The notes under the pieces: model-generated | Seen by the model: the letters and a program-made list of their open reading frames with translations, nothing else | Told to the model about the DNA's origin: nothing | Databases searched by the model: none | From: UBA7455 sp026713185 | Lineage (GTDB): Bacteria; Pseudomonadota; Gammaproteobacteria; Pseudomonadales; Azotimanducaceae | DNA: 64,000 nt | Reading direction: 5' to 3' | Assembly: GCA_963665785.1 (NCBI GenBank) | Contig: OY762456.1 | Span: forward strand, 186,001-250,000 | Part shown: piece after piece, positions 50,025 to 58,248 of the stretch | Layout of the letters: each line of letters opens with the position of its first letter | How positions within the stretch are numbered: the stretch's first letter is position 1 | Made by a program: the position numbers and the translations under genes

Positions 50025-50052
50025 ATTATGCCATATTTCAGGCTTATGTTAA
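50025..50052 (-). promoter_or_regulatory. Promoter of the OmpA-like gene
   Basis: On the minus strand TTAACA (50052-50047), a 16-bp spacer ending in TGG, and CATAAT (50030-50025), about 35 bp before the start codon. The close match and TG-containing spacer suggest a strong promoter, as expected for an abundant porin. Confidence 0.5.
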
Positions 50053-50159
50053 TAGCAACAAATCAATGTATCAACAGATAGCTGAATTATTGATCTGATT
50101 TGACTTTTTTACTTCTACTCGTTGTACATCAAGCCGTGAGAGACCCTGATTGATCAGAA

Positions 50160-50315
50160 CTATTTGATTTTTCCTTCCTTGTAGATGACGTGTTTCCTGA
50201 CGACCGGGTCAAATTTTCTGATCTCCATCTTGTCCGGCATCGTACGCTTGTTTTTGCTGGTGGTGTAGTAATGACCTGTACCAGCCGATGATTCCAGTTT
50301 GATTTTATCTCTCAT
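50160..50315 (-). CDS. rpmG: 50S ribosomal protein L33
   Basis: A 51-residue basic protein, MRDKIKLESSAGTGHYYTTS then KNKRTMPDKMEIRKFDPVVR and a tail rich in Lys. This is the standard L33 sequence and length; it lacks the CxxC zinc pairs of some L33 forms. It follows rpmB by 21 bp, the usual rpmB-rpmG order. Confidence 0.97.
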   Translation of the reverse strand: MRDKIKLESSAGTGHYYTTSKNKRTMPDKMEIRKFDPVVRKHVIYKEGKIK

Positions 50316-50336
50316 ATTGATACCAACCTTGTCTCT

Positions 50337-50573
50337 TTAAACTTTATCTCCACGTGCCCGGAGGTCGTTTACGACCTGTTCGATGCCACGCTTGTCTATA
50401 ACACGCATGCCTTTGGCAGACACTTTCAGTTTAACGAAACGTTGCTCGCTCTCCAGCCAGAATTTGTGACTATGCACATTTGGCAAAAATCTTCGCCTCG
50501 TCTTGTTGTGGGCATGAGACACGTTATTGCCTGTGATCGGTCTTTTTCCTGTTACCTGACATACTCTGGCCAT
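50337..50573 (-). CDS. rpmB: 50S ribosomal protein L28
   Basis: 78 residues from the ATG at 50573 (MARVCQVTGKRPITGNNVSH); the frame extends 18 codons further upstream but homologues begin here. Contains NKTRRRFLPNVHSHKFW. First gene of the rpmB-rpmG pair, downstream of radC on the same strand. Confidence 0.97.
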   Translation of the reverse strand: MARVCQVTGKRPITGNNVSHAHNKTRRRFLPNVHSHKFWLESEQRFVKLKVSAKGMRVIDKRGIEQVVNDLRARGDKV

Positions 50574-50694
50574 ATCGAATCTGGTCCTTTGGGTCTTCCA
50601 GCAAAAGCCGGGATGTTTTGAGAGCACAGCTTTATACCAGAAGGATCAGTTTGATTCAACCTTTCTGACTGAACCCGCGGTACCGACAGGTACA

Positions 50695-51378
50695 TTACAA
50701 CAGTCCCCTCTCTGCAAATGACAGTATATCCGTATCTCCCACTATCATATGGTCCAGCACACGAACGTCCACCAGCGTCAGGGCAGACTTCAGTCGGTCT
50801 GTAATTCGGCGATCAGCCTGGCTTGGCTCAGCCACACCGGAAGGATGATTGTGGGCGAAAATTACGGCTGCAGCATTATAATGCAGTACCTGCTTGACCA
50901 CTTCCCTTGGATGCACGCTTGCGCCGTCAATGGTGCCAAAAAACAGTTCTTCATACTTGATCAAACGATGCTGATTATCGAGATACAGGCAGGCGAAGAC
51001 TTCTCTCTGATAGTGCCTTAAACGGCCGGTCAGATATTGGCGGGTATTATCCGGATCCGTGATCACGTCTCCCTTTTGAGCGGCGCTTTCCAGGTAACGG
51101 GAAATCAACTCACGGGACGCGCATAGTGCTGCAAATTTCGCAGGGCCTATTCCCGACACACGTGTAATCCGGGAACCATCGGTATCAAGCAGACCCCTGA
51201 CCCCGCCGAACCGGTCCAAAAGATATTGCGCCAGCGACAGTACAGACCGCTTTCTGGTGCCTGTTCCCAGAAAAATAGCCAGGAGTTCCGCATCAGACAA
51301 TGCCTGCGCACCTTCGTCCGCCAGTTTCTCTCTGGGTGAACTCTCTGTCCTGTTATTTGTGTTGAGATTAATATTCAT
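50695..51378 (-). CDS. radC: RadC-family JAB1/MPN-type protein
   Basis: 227 residues: helix-hairpin-helix region ITRVSGIGPAKFAALCAS and a C-terminal JAMM metal site FAHNHPSGVAEPSQAD with upstream Glu (KYEELFFGT). Despite its name the cellular role of RadC is unsettled. Located upstream of rpmB and divergent from coaBC, as in E. coli. The 146-bp gap to coaBC probably carries both promoters. Confidence 0.95.
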   Translation of the reverse strand: MNINLNTNNRTESSPREKLADEGAQALSDAELLAIFLGTGTRKRSVLSLAQYLLDRFGGVRGLLDTDGSRITRVSGIGPAKFAALCASRELISRYLESAAQKGDVITDPDNTRQYLTGRLRHYQREVFACLYLDNQHRLIKYEELFFGTIDGASVHPREVVKQVLHYNAAAVIFAHNHPSGVAEPSQADRRITDRLKSALTLVDVRVLDHMIVGDTDILSFAERGLL

Positions 51379-51524
51379 TTACCAATCCTGTCTGTCTCCT
51401 GCTATCGTAGGCACCACACGGCTTTAGAATATAGACTATCAAGTATGTATGGCTGTAAGACTTATACGATCAGGCTTGTACGCAAAACTCCGTCCGTAGC
51501 GTCAGGCACTTTGAAAGCAAGACT

Positions 51525-52736
51525 ATGCAGACACTGAACAATAAAAGAATACTACTGGGTGTCACCGGCGGTATTGCGGCATATAAAAGCGCCGAACTGG
51601 TACGACGTTTACAGGACCAGGGCGCCCAAGTGCGGGTCGTCATGACCGGTAGTGCTACCGAATTTATCACCCCCATGACGATGCAGGCGTTATCAGGCAA
51701 TCCCGTTCATCTCGATCTGCTGGATACGGAAACCGAGTCAGTCATGGGGCATATCGAGCTGGCCCGCTGGGCAGACCTGGTGCTGGTCGCACCGGCAACT
51801 GCTGATTTCATCGCCAGACTTGCGGGGGGACGCGGAGATGATCTTTTAACAACACTATGTCTGGCGGCTGAATGTAAAATGGCTATCGCACCAGCCATGA
51901 ATCAGGCCATGTGGGCCAAGGCAGCAACGCAACAGAATTGTTCTGCTCTGCGGTCCAGAAATATAGCCATACTGGGTCCGGCAGAAGGATTACAAGCCTG
52001 TGGAGAAACAGGAGAGGGCCGGTTGCTTGAAGTTGACTCGATCGTAACGGCGACTGCAAACCTTTTCACCTCGGGTTTGCTCGCCGGGAAGCACGTAGTC
52101 ATTACAGCAGGCCCCACCAGAGAAGCCATTGATCCTGTCAGATATATCACTAACCACAGTTCCGGCAAGCAGGGATATGCATTGGCTACCGCGGCGATTG
52201 AAGCAGGCGCCAGGGTAACCCTTGTTTCGGGTCCGACAAATCTATCACCTCCTGACCGGGTAACTTTTATCCCGGTGGTCAGTGCCAACGACATGTTGCA
52301 GGCGGTTAAAGATGCTGTCCCGGATGCGGACATTTTTATCGGTGTGGCAGCGGTCGCTGATTACAGGCCAGTGAGCGCCAGTGCACAGAAAATCAAGAAA
52401 TCAGGCGAGTCTTCCAGTATCACACTGGAATTAACGGAAACACAGGATATTGTTGCCCATGTGGCAAACTCTGGAAAAAGACCATTTACGGTCGGCTTTG
52501 CGGCAGAAACAGAAAATCTTATCGAGTACGCGAAAAATAAGAGAGAGAAGAAGAACCTCGATATGCTCATCGCCAATAATGTGGCTGATCAGGAAGTCGG
52601 GTTCAACAGTGACCGGAACAGAACCACAGTGTTGTGGCATGACCGCATTCTGGAGTTGCCTTTGATGTCAAAAGCCGCGGTTTCATCCAGGATTATAGAA
52701 CTGGTGGCGGAAAGTCTGGGTACACAAGGACAATGA
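51525..52736 (+). CDS. coaBC: Bifunctional phosphopantothenoylcysteine decarboxylase/synthetase
   Basis: Two steps of coenzyme A synthesis. 403 residues: N-terminal flavoprotein CoaC (GVTGGIAAYKSAELVRRLQD, His in HIELARWADL, APAMNQAMW) and C-terminal CoaB (VITAGPTREAIDPVRYITN, VAAVADYRP, FAAETENL). Overlaps dut by 4 bp. Confidence 0.97.
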   Translation: MQTLNNKRILLGVTGGIAAYKSAELVRRLQDQGAQVRVVMTGSATEFITPMTMQALSGNPVHLDLLDTETESVMGHIELARWADLVLVAPATADFIARLAGGRGDDLLTTLCLAAECKMAIAPAMNQAMWAKAATQQNCSALRSRNIAILGPAEGLQACGETGEGRLLEVDSIVTATANLFTSGLLAGKHVVITAGPTREAIDPVRYITNHSSGKQGYALATAAIEAGARVTLVSGPTNLSPPDRVTFIPVVSANDMLQAVKDAVPDADIFIGVAAVADYRPVSASAQKIKKSGESSSITLELTETQDIVAHVANSGKRPFTVGFAAETENLIEYAKNKREKKNLDMLIANNVADQEVGFNSDRNRTTVLWHDRILELPLMSKAAVSSRIIELVAESLGTQGQ

Positions 52737-53185
52737 TTGATCTGCAGTTCAGGATACTTAATCCACTCGTAGGCACTGATATTCCCCAGCCGACATACGC
52801 AACGTCCGGTTCTGCGGGTATGGATCTCAGTGCCTGCCTGGAATCCCCACTGACAATTCATCCCGGCGCCTGTGAATTTATTCCAACGGGTATTGCCATC
52901 CATCTGGAGGACCCCGGTTACGCAGCAGTGATTCTACCCAGGTCCGGATTAGGTCATAAGGGGATCGTGCTGGGGAACCTGGTTGGTCTGATTGATTCGG
53001 ATTACCAGGGGGAGTTGAAGATATCCTGCTGGAATCGAAGTCGGATACAGTTCACCATTGAAAAAGGAGAGCGCATTGCCCAGCTTGTGGTATTGCCCGT
53101 TGTACAGGCCAGACTCAACCTGGTGGAGACATTTATTGAATCCAGTCGGGGTACCGACGGGTTCGGGTCCTCCGGAACTCGATAA
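52733..53185 (+). CDS. dut: dUTP diphosphatase
   Basis: Hydrolyses dUTP to dUMP, keeping uracil out of DNA. 150 residues with the five trimeric dUTPase motifs, including AGMDLSAC, PRSGLGHKGIVL, GLIDSDYQGE and the Gly-rich tail RGTDGFGSSGTR. Starts by ATGA overlap with coaBC. Confidence 0.97.
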   Translation: MIDLQFRILNPLVGTDIPQPTYATSGSAGMDLSACLESPLTIHPGACEFIPTGIAIHLEDPGYAAVILPRSGLGHKGIVLGNLVGLIDSDYQGELKISCWNRSRIQFTIEKGERIAQLVVLPVVQARLNLVETFIESSRGTDGFGSSGTR

Positions 53186-53209
53186 AATTGATCAGGAAAA
53201 GGATTTGCC

Positions 53210-54115
53210 ATGACCTTGTCCATTGATGCCGCCATGAACATCGCACATGTTCTGACTGAAGCATTACCCTACATTCAGCGTTTTACCAATCACACCATCG
53301 TCATCAAGTATGGCGGTAACGCGATGACTATGGAAAACCTGAAGCGAGGATTTGCACAGGATATCGTGCTGATGAAACTTCTCGGAATAAATCCCGTTGT
53401 GGTTCATGGCGGAGGTCCCCAGATTAAGGCCGTACTTGATGAACTGGGGATCGAGTCCAGGTTCGTTGACGGCATGCGTATAACAGACAGTAAAACCATG
53501 GATGTGGTGCAGATGGTTCTGGGCGGGCTCATAAACCAGGATATCGTCAGCCTTATCAATCAATGCGGAATGAAAGCACTGGGCCTTACCGGAAAAGACG
53601 CCCGCTTAATCACCGCCGATAAAATGGTCATAGAAAGACCATCCCCGGAATTCCAGGTACCTGAAATTATTGATATCGGACATGTTGGACAAATCCGTCA
53701 AATCAACAGGGAAATACTGGATGTCTTAATGTCTGATGACATCATTCCCGTCATTGCTCCTATTGGAATTGGCAAGGACAATGAAACTTACAACATCAAC
53801 GCTGACCTGGTTGCCGGAAAACTCGCTGAAGAGCTGGAAGCCGAAAAACTCATTCTACTCACCAATGTTCGCGGTCTGGAGGATCGGGACGGGAATCTCC
53901 TGTCTGGACTGAGTGTTGGCAAAGTTGAGCGTTTGATTAAAGATGGCGCCATAACAGGTGGTATGCTGCCTAAAATCCAGAGTGCACTCAATGCCGTCAA
54001 CAACGGCGTTAAGTCGTCTCATATCATTGATGGACGAATTCCCCATGCGGTGATGCTGGAAGTCCTGACAGACGAGGGTGTCGGCACTCTGATATCCACA
54101 GAGCCGGGTCCCTGA
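53210..54115 (+). CDS. argB: Acetylglutamate kinase
   Basis: The second step of arginine synthesis. 301 residues: IVIKYGGNAM, VVHGGGPQIKAVLDELG, and the C-terminal ATP site KIQSALNAVNNGVKSSHIIDGR. The N-terminal helix present suggests the hexameric, arginine-inhibited type (inference). 2 bp before slmA. Confidence 0.97.
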   Translation: MTLSIDAAMNIAHVLTEALPYIQRFTNHTIVIKYGGNAMTMENLKRGFAQDIVLMKLLGINPVVVHGGGPQIKAVLDELGIESRFVDGMRITDSKTMDVVQMVLGGLINQDIVSLINQCGMKALGLTGKDARLITADKMVIERPSPEFQVPEIIDIGHVGQIRQINREILDVLMSDDIIPVIAPIGIGKDNETYNINADLVAGKLAEELEAEKLILLTNVRGLEDRDGNLLSGLSVGKVERLIKDGAITGGMLPKIQSALNAVNNGVKSSHIIDGRIPHAVMLEVLTDEGVGTLISTEPGP

Positions 54116-54117
54116 AG

Positions 54118-54723
54118 ATGCCGGGACAGAAAAATTCATTTCGCAGGATTAAGATTTTACAATCACTCGCCGAAATTCTGGAGCAAAGCCCGGGCGCCAG
54201 AATCACTACTGCGCGCATTGCCCAACAGGTAGGCGTTTCCGAGGCTGCGCTTTATCGACACTTCCCAAGCAAGGCAAAGATGTTTGAAGGACTCATCGAG
54301 TTTATCGAAACCACCATATTCTCGCGTATAACAATTATCCTCAAAGAGGAAAAATCAGCCGCCAGCCGTTGTCAGAAAATCATCTACCTGCTCATTACCT
54401 TTGCGGAATTGAACCCGGGAATTACCCGTATTCTAACCGGAGACCCACTGACGGGTGAGTCGGAACGGTTGCGAGGTCGTGTGGTCCAGTTCTTTGATCG
54501 TTTTGAAACCCAGTTGAAACAGGTATTGAGGGAATCCGCACTGAGTGAGGACGATCAACCAAGACTTGATGTTCAGACCACGGCCAACCTGATGCTAAGC
54601 GTCGCCGAGGGTAGAATAAGCCAGTATGTGCGCAGTGATTTCACTCGTTTACCCACAACTCAATGGAATGAACAGTGGAATATCCTGCAACAGACGCTTT
54701 TTCAGAAGCATAGTTCAGACTGA
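54118..54723 (+). CDS. slmA: Nucleoid occlusion factor SlmA (TetR family)
   Basis: A DNA-bound inhibitor of FtsZ that keeps septa off the chromosome. 201 residues (E. coli 198) with the TetR helix-turn-helix RITTARIAQQVGVSEAALYRHF and the all-helical C-terminal domain (ITRILTGDPLTGESERLRGR). Gene order dut-argB-slmA/pyrE differs from E. coli only by argB. Confidence 0.93.
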   Translation: MPGQKNSFRRIKILQSLAEILEQSPGARITTARIAQQVGVSEAALYRHFPSKAKMFEGLIEFIETTIFSRITIILKEEKSAASRCQKIIYLLITFAELNPGITRILTGDPLTGESERLRGRVVQFFDRFETQLKQVLRESALSEDDQPRLDVQTTANLMLSVAEGRISQYVRSDFTRLPTTQWNEQWNILQQTLFQKHSSD

Positions 54724-54740
54724 GAAAAATGTGTTCCCTG

Positions 54741-54780
54741 AGAGCCTTCAGCGGGTTTACCATAAAGAGCCTTCAGCGGG
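54741..54780. repeat. Duplicated 15-mer between slmA and pyrE
   Basis: AGAGCCTTCAGCGGG occurs at 54741-54755 and 54766-54780. The gap between convergent slmA and pyrE (54724-54825) contains no gene; CCGCCCTGCCGCTGTCGCGG-type GC-rich sequence follows. A role in ending transcription is possible but no T-run is present. Confidence 0.5.
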
Positions 54781-54825
54781 CCAAAATCCGCCCTGCCGCT
54801 GTCGCGGAGTTAATTTGCATCTGTA

Positions 54826-55461
54826 CTACAGTCTATAAGCTTCAATAAGCTGTAGTTCTGCATCAAATGAACCTTTGGATGCCAGATACTCAACAATATC
54901 ATCCAGGTTTATAATGCTCATTACCGGCACACCATAATGTTGTTCGACTTCCTGAATAGCAGACAACTCACTCTGGCCTTTTTCCTGCCGGTCGATCGCA
55001 ACCAGAATACCGGTAACGGTTGCCGGGGTTTGATTCAGCAGTGTCATGACCTCTCTGATCGCTGTACCCGCTGACATCACATCATCAACAATGACGACAT
55101 TACCGACAATCGGCGCCCCGACAAATTGACCACCCTCACCATGGTCTTTGACCTCTTTTCGATTGTATGCATAAGACAGGTCAATATCATATCGCTGATG
55201 CATCGCAATAGCCGTGGAGCTCACCAGAGGAATCCCCTTGTAGGCAGGACCAAACAACACATCGCAAGGCATCCCGGATGCCACCAGAGCATTGGCGTAG
55301 AAGTCTCCAAGTCTGGAAAGCTTAAGACCACTGTTGAATGCCCCCACATTAAAAAAGTAGGGACTTGAGCGTCCTGATTTGAGCGTGAACTCGCCAAAAG
55401 AGAGAATTTCGGCTTCCAGCAGGAAGTCGATAAATCCGGTCTGATATTCAGTCAGTTTCAT
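54826..55461 (-). CDS. pyrE: Orotate phosphoribosyltransferase
   Basis: Makes OMP from orotate and PRPP. 211 residues with FGPAYKGIPLVSSTAIA and the PRPP loop VVIVDDVMSAGTAIRE. Overlaps the end of rph by 14 bp, the E. coli-like rph-pyrE operon, here with an intact rph. Confidence 0.97.
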   Translation of the reverse strand: MKLTEYQTGFIDFLLEAEILSFGEFTLKSGRSSPYFFNVGAFNSGLKLSRLGDFYANALVASGMPCDVLFGPAYKGIPLVSSTAIAMHQRYDIDLSYAYNRKEVKDHGEGGQFVGAPIVGNVVIVDDVMSAGTAIREVMTLLNQTPATVTGILVAIDRQEKGQSELSAIQEVEQHYGVPVMSIINLDDIVEYLASKGSFDAELQLIEAYRL

Positions 55462-56176
55462 CTGTTTCCCCCAAAGCGGCCGATTGTATCTCCAATAATC
55501 GGGTAATGCCTTTCTCCGCCAGGTTCAGCATGATATCCAGTTCCCGCTTACTGAACGGCGCCGCTTCGGCTGTTCCCTGAATTTCGATAAACCTGCCACT
55601 TTCCGTCATCACCACATTCATATCAGTATCAGCTTTGGAATCTTCAATATATTCAAGATCCAGCAGGGGCTGGCCATTGACAATACCTACCGAAACCGAA
55701 GCGACACGTTCTGTATGCAGCAGTGCAGCAGGATTCAGGCTGGCGACAGCATCCAGCAATGCGACGCAGGCGCCCGTGATGGCCGCCGTTCTTGTACCGC
55801 CATCAGCCTGAATAACATCACAATCAACTCGTATGGTATTTTCCCCCAGGCTTTTCATGTCCACAACCGTTCGCAAACTACGGCCTATAAGTCTTTGGAT
55901 CTCTACGGTTCTGCCGCCCTGCTTGCCCCGGGTGGCTTCTCTGTCCATTCGTTCGTTTGTGGAGCGGGGCAACATGCCGTACTCGGAAGTGATCCAGCCT
56001 CGTCCAGACCCTCTTAAAAACCTGGGAACGCCATTTTCGATACTGGCCGTACAGATCACACGTGTGTTGCCAAAGGAAATCAGCACCGAACCTTCGGCAT
56101 ACTTGTTGATGTTACGCTCCAGCGTGACGGGTCTTAATTCATCAACGGATCGTCCACCATTTCTTTCCTGCGCCAT
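55448..56176 (-). CDS. rph: Ribonuclease PH
   Basis: A phosphorolytic 3'-5' exoribonuclease that trims tRNA 3' ends. 242 residues from the ATG at 56176 (MAQERNGGRSVDELRPV); the frame continues 123 codons upstream across the divergent yicC but that part is not protein-like. Conserved FLRGSGRGWITSEYGMLPRST, NTIRVDCDVIQADGGTRTAA. The stop overlaps pyrE. Confidence 0.96.
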   Translation of the reverse strand: MAQERNGGRSVDELRPVTLERNINKYAEGSVLISFGNTRVICTASIENGVPRFLRGSGRGWITSEYGMLPRSTNERMDREATRGKQGGRTVEIQRLIGRSLRTVVDMKSLGENTIRVDCDVIQADGGTRTAAITGACVALLDAVASLNPAALLHTERVASVSVGIVNGQPLLDLEYIEDSKADTDMNVVMTESGRFIEIQGTAEAAPFSKRELDIMLNLAEKGITRLLEIQSAALGETDETD

Positions 56177-56245
56177 GAATACTCCGTGGCTGTTGATCGA
56201 ATCTCTATTATACTTGCTTTTACGAATCCAAAAGTTAAACAATTC

Positions 56246-57097
56246 ATGACCAAAAGTATGACTGCCTTCGCTCATATCGAAAAACACGGCATTGCGTGGG
56301 AAATACGCTCTGTCAATCACCGTTATCTTGAAATCGCGTTTCGCATGCCCGAGTTCATTCGCGTATTGGAATCCGAACTTCGGACTTTGTTGAAAGCAGA
56401 ACTTCACAGGGGGAAGATCGATTGCATTTTGCATTTCAACACCGAAGAAGAAAAACAGAATTTGAGCATAAACGAGGATTTGCTGAACACACTGATACTC
56501 CTGGAGAATCGTGTCTCTTCGTTGACCGGCGCCGGCAAGGTACAAAATGCATTAGAGTATCTGCGCTGGCCTGGCATCGTCAGCAAACCGGACAGTGATG
56601 CGGATTCACAACACCAGTTGGTGACTTCTCTATTTTTGGAGGCATTGAACAGCCTCATTGACATGCGTTCCAGAGAAGGAGTGGAACTGCAGCAAATCTT
56701 AGAGGGCAAGCTCACTCAATTGAGTGAAACCAACACCGCCATTCGTGCAGGCGCCCCAGAACTTGTTCAGGCGCAACAGCAGAAATTGACAACTCGTCTG
56801 TCGAAACTGAATATTGAAGCGGATCCAGGAAGACTGGAACAGGAAATGGTCTTCATCGCTTCCAGGCTGGATATCGAGGAGGAACTTGACCGGCTTGATA
56901 CTCACATTGCAGAAGTGAGGCAGACTTTGCAGCAGAACGGTTCCATTGGTCGTCGCCTGGACTTTCTTATGCAGGAATTAAACCGGGAAGCCAATACGCT
57001 GTCCTCCAAAACAAGCACGGCGGATTTATCCCTTCTGGCGGTAGATATGAAAGTCACCATTGAACAGATGCGTGAGCAAATCCAGAATATTGAATAA
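56246..57097 (+). CDS. yicC: YicC-family endoribonuclease
   Basis: 283 residues from the ATG at 56246 (MTKSMTAFAHIEKHG); homologues start with MIRSMTAFA-like sequence, so the longer frame is rejected. Conserved C-terminal block DIEEELDRLDTHIAEVRQ, GRRLDFLMQELNREANTLSSK. Family members are recently described RNases. Divergent from rph and directly followed by gmk without a gap. Confidence 0.93.
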   Translation: MTKSMTAFAHIEKHGIAWEIRSVNHRYLEIAFRMPEFIRVLESELRTLLKAELHRGKIDCILHFNTEEEKQNLSINEDLLNTLILLENRVSSLTGAGKVQNALEYLRWPGIVSKPDSDADSQHQLVTSLFLEALNSLIDMRSREGVELQQILEGKLTQLSETNTAIRAGAPELVQAQQQKLTTRLSKLNIEADPGRLEQEMVFIASRLDIEEELDRLDTHIAEVRQTLQQNGSIGRRLDFLMQELNREANTLSSKTSTADLSLLAVDMKVTIEQMREQIQNIE

Positions 57098-57775
57098 ATG
57101 AATCACTCAAATATGCAATCCGGGCAAACCGGCAGGTTGTTTGTCTTGTCCGCGCCCTCAGGCGCCGGCAAGACATCATTAGCCAGAGCTCTGAGCAAAA
57201 CTCTTCCGGACCTGGAAATCTCCGTTTCCCATACAACCCGTGACCGCCGGTCAGATGAACAACACGGAAGCGATTATTATTTTGTCTCCATGGCAGAATT
57301 TCTCGACATGCAGACACAGGGACAGTTCATTGAATCTGCTCTTGTATTCGAAAACCATTACGCCACAAGCCGTACCGTGATGGACCGCGTTATCGAACAG
57401 GGGCATCATCTGATCCTTGAAATCGACTGGCAGGGGGCAGCGCAAATCCGTGAAGCCGTGCCGGACGCAATCACCATTTTCATTCTCCCACCCTCTCTTC
57501 AGACACTGCGCGAACGCTTGATGAAGAGAGCACGTGACGACAGGGAGACTATTGAACACCGGATGGCGGAAGCGATGGATGAAATGTTCCATTACAAGGA
57601 TTTCGATTATCTTGTTATCAACGACGATTTCGACCAGGCACTGGCAGACCTGGTCAATATTGTGCAACAGCGCGATGACTTACTGAGACTGGAACACCAG
57701 AATCAACACAACCAGCAACTCCTGACCGAGTTAAACCTGATTGACACAAATCCCGGAGGGACGCGCAGACGCTGA
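57098..57775 (+). CDS. gmk: Guanylate kinase
   Basis: Phosphorylates GMP to GDP, acting after GuaA. 225 residues: P-loop SAPSGAGKTSL, GMP-binding SVSHTTRDRR and GSDYYFVS, and ILEIDWQGAAQIRE. Begins on the base after the yicC stop and precedes rpoZ and spoT. Confidence 0.97.
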   Translation: MNHSNMQSGQTGRLFVLSAPSGAGKTSLARALSKTLPDLEISVSHTTRDRRSDEQHGSDYYFVSMAEFLDMQTQGQFIESALVFENHYATSRTVMDRVIEQGHHLILEIDWQGAAQIREAVPDAITIFILPPSLQTLRERLMKRARDDRETIEHRMAEAMDEMFHYKDFDYLVINDDFDQALADLVNIVQQRDDLLRLEHQNQHNQQLLTELNLIDTNPGGTRRR

Positions 57776-57928
57776 AGCAAATGAATGCCCCAAAGCCATC
57801 TGCGAACAGCCTCATTACTGTAACCAGCTACAAGAATTGTCAGGAGACACGTTTGACGCTAAACTACGCACCTTCCAGTCTACATTGCCGGACTGGACTT
57901 CCACTATAATCGTTGGAGAATATAACAG

Positions 57929-58204
57929 ATGGCCCGAGTCACAGTAGAAGACTGCCTTGAAAATGTCGCAAACCGATTTGAACTGGTCATGGTTTCGAGC
58001 AAACGTGCCCGACAACTTGCCAATGAAGGCAAGGAACCACTGGTGCCCCTGGAAAACGACAAGCCAACAGTCCTCGCATTACGGGAAATTGCCGAAGGGC
58101 ATGTCAACGCCAGTATTCTCAATGATTCAATCATGGATGAAACGGAAGTCCTGCAAACTATTGATGCAGCAGATGGATTTGAAGAACCCGAACCGGATTT
58201 CTAG
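57929..58204 (+). CDS. rpoZ: RNA polymerase omega subunit
   Basis: 91 residues: MARVTVEDCLENVANRFELV, SKRARQLANEG, NDKPTVLALREIAEGHV. Helps RNA polymerase assembly and forms part of the ppGpp site made by SpoT, the next gene. The 153-bp gap after gmk contains nothing else recognisable. Confidence 0.97.
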   Translation: MARVTVEDCLENVANRFELVMVSSKRARQLANEGKEPLVPLENDKPTVLALREIAEGHVNASILNDSIMDETEVLQTIDAADGFEEPEPDF

Positions 58205-58248
58205 ACAGACACCCTCCCCCGGGGGAGCATCGTCAGCGGGGTTCCCAC

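Noticed and set aside
56177..56545. 123-codon upstream extension of rph
   Set aside because: It crosses the divergent yicC start, and homologues of RNase PH begin at the internal ATG.
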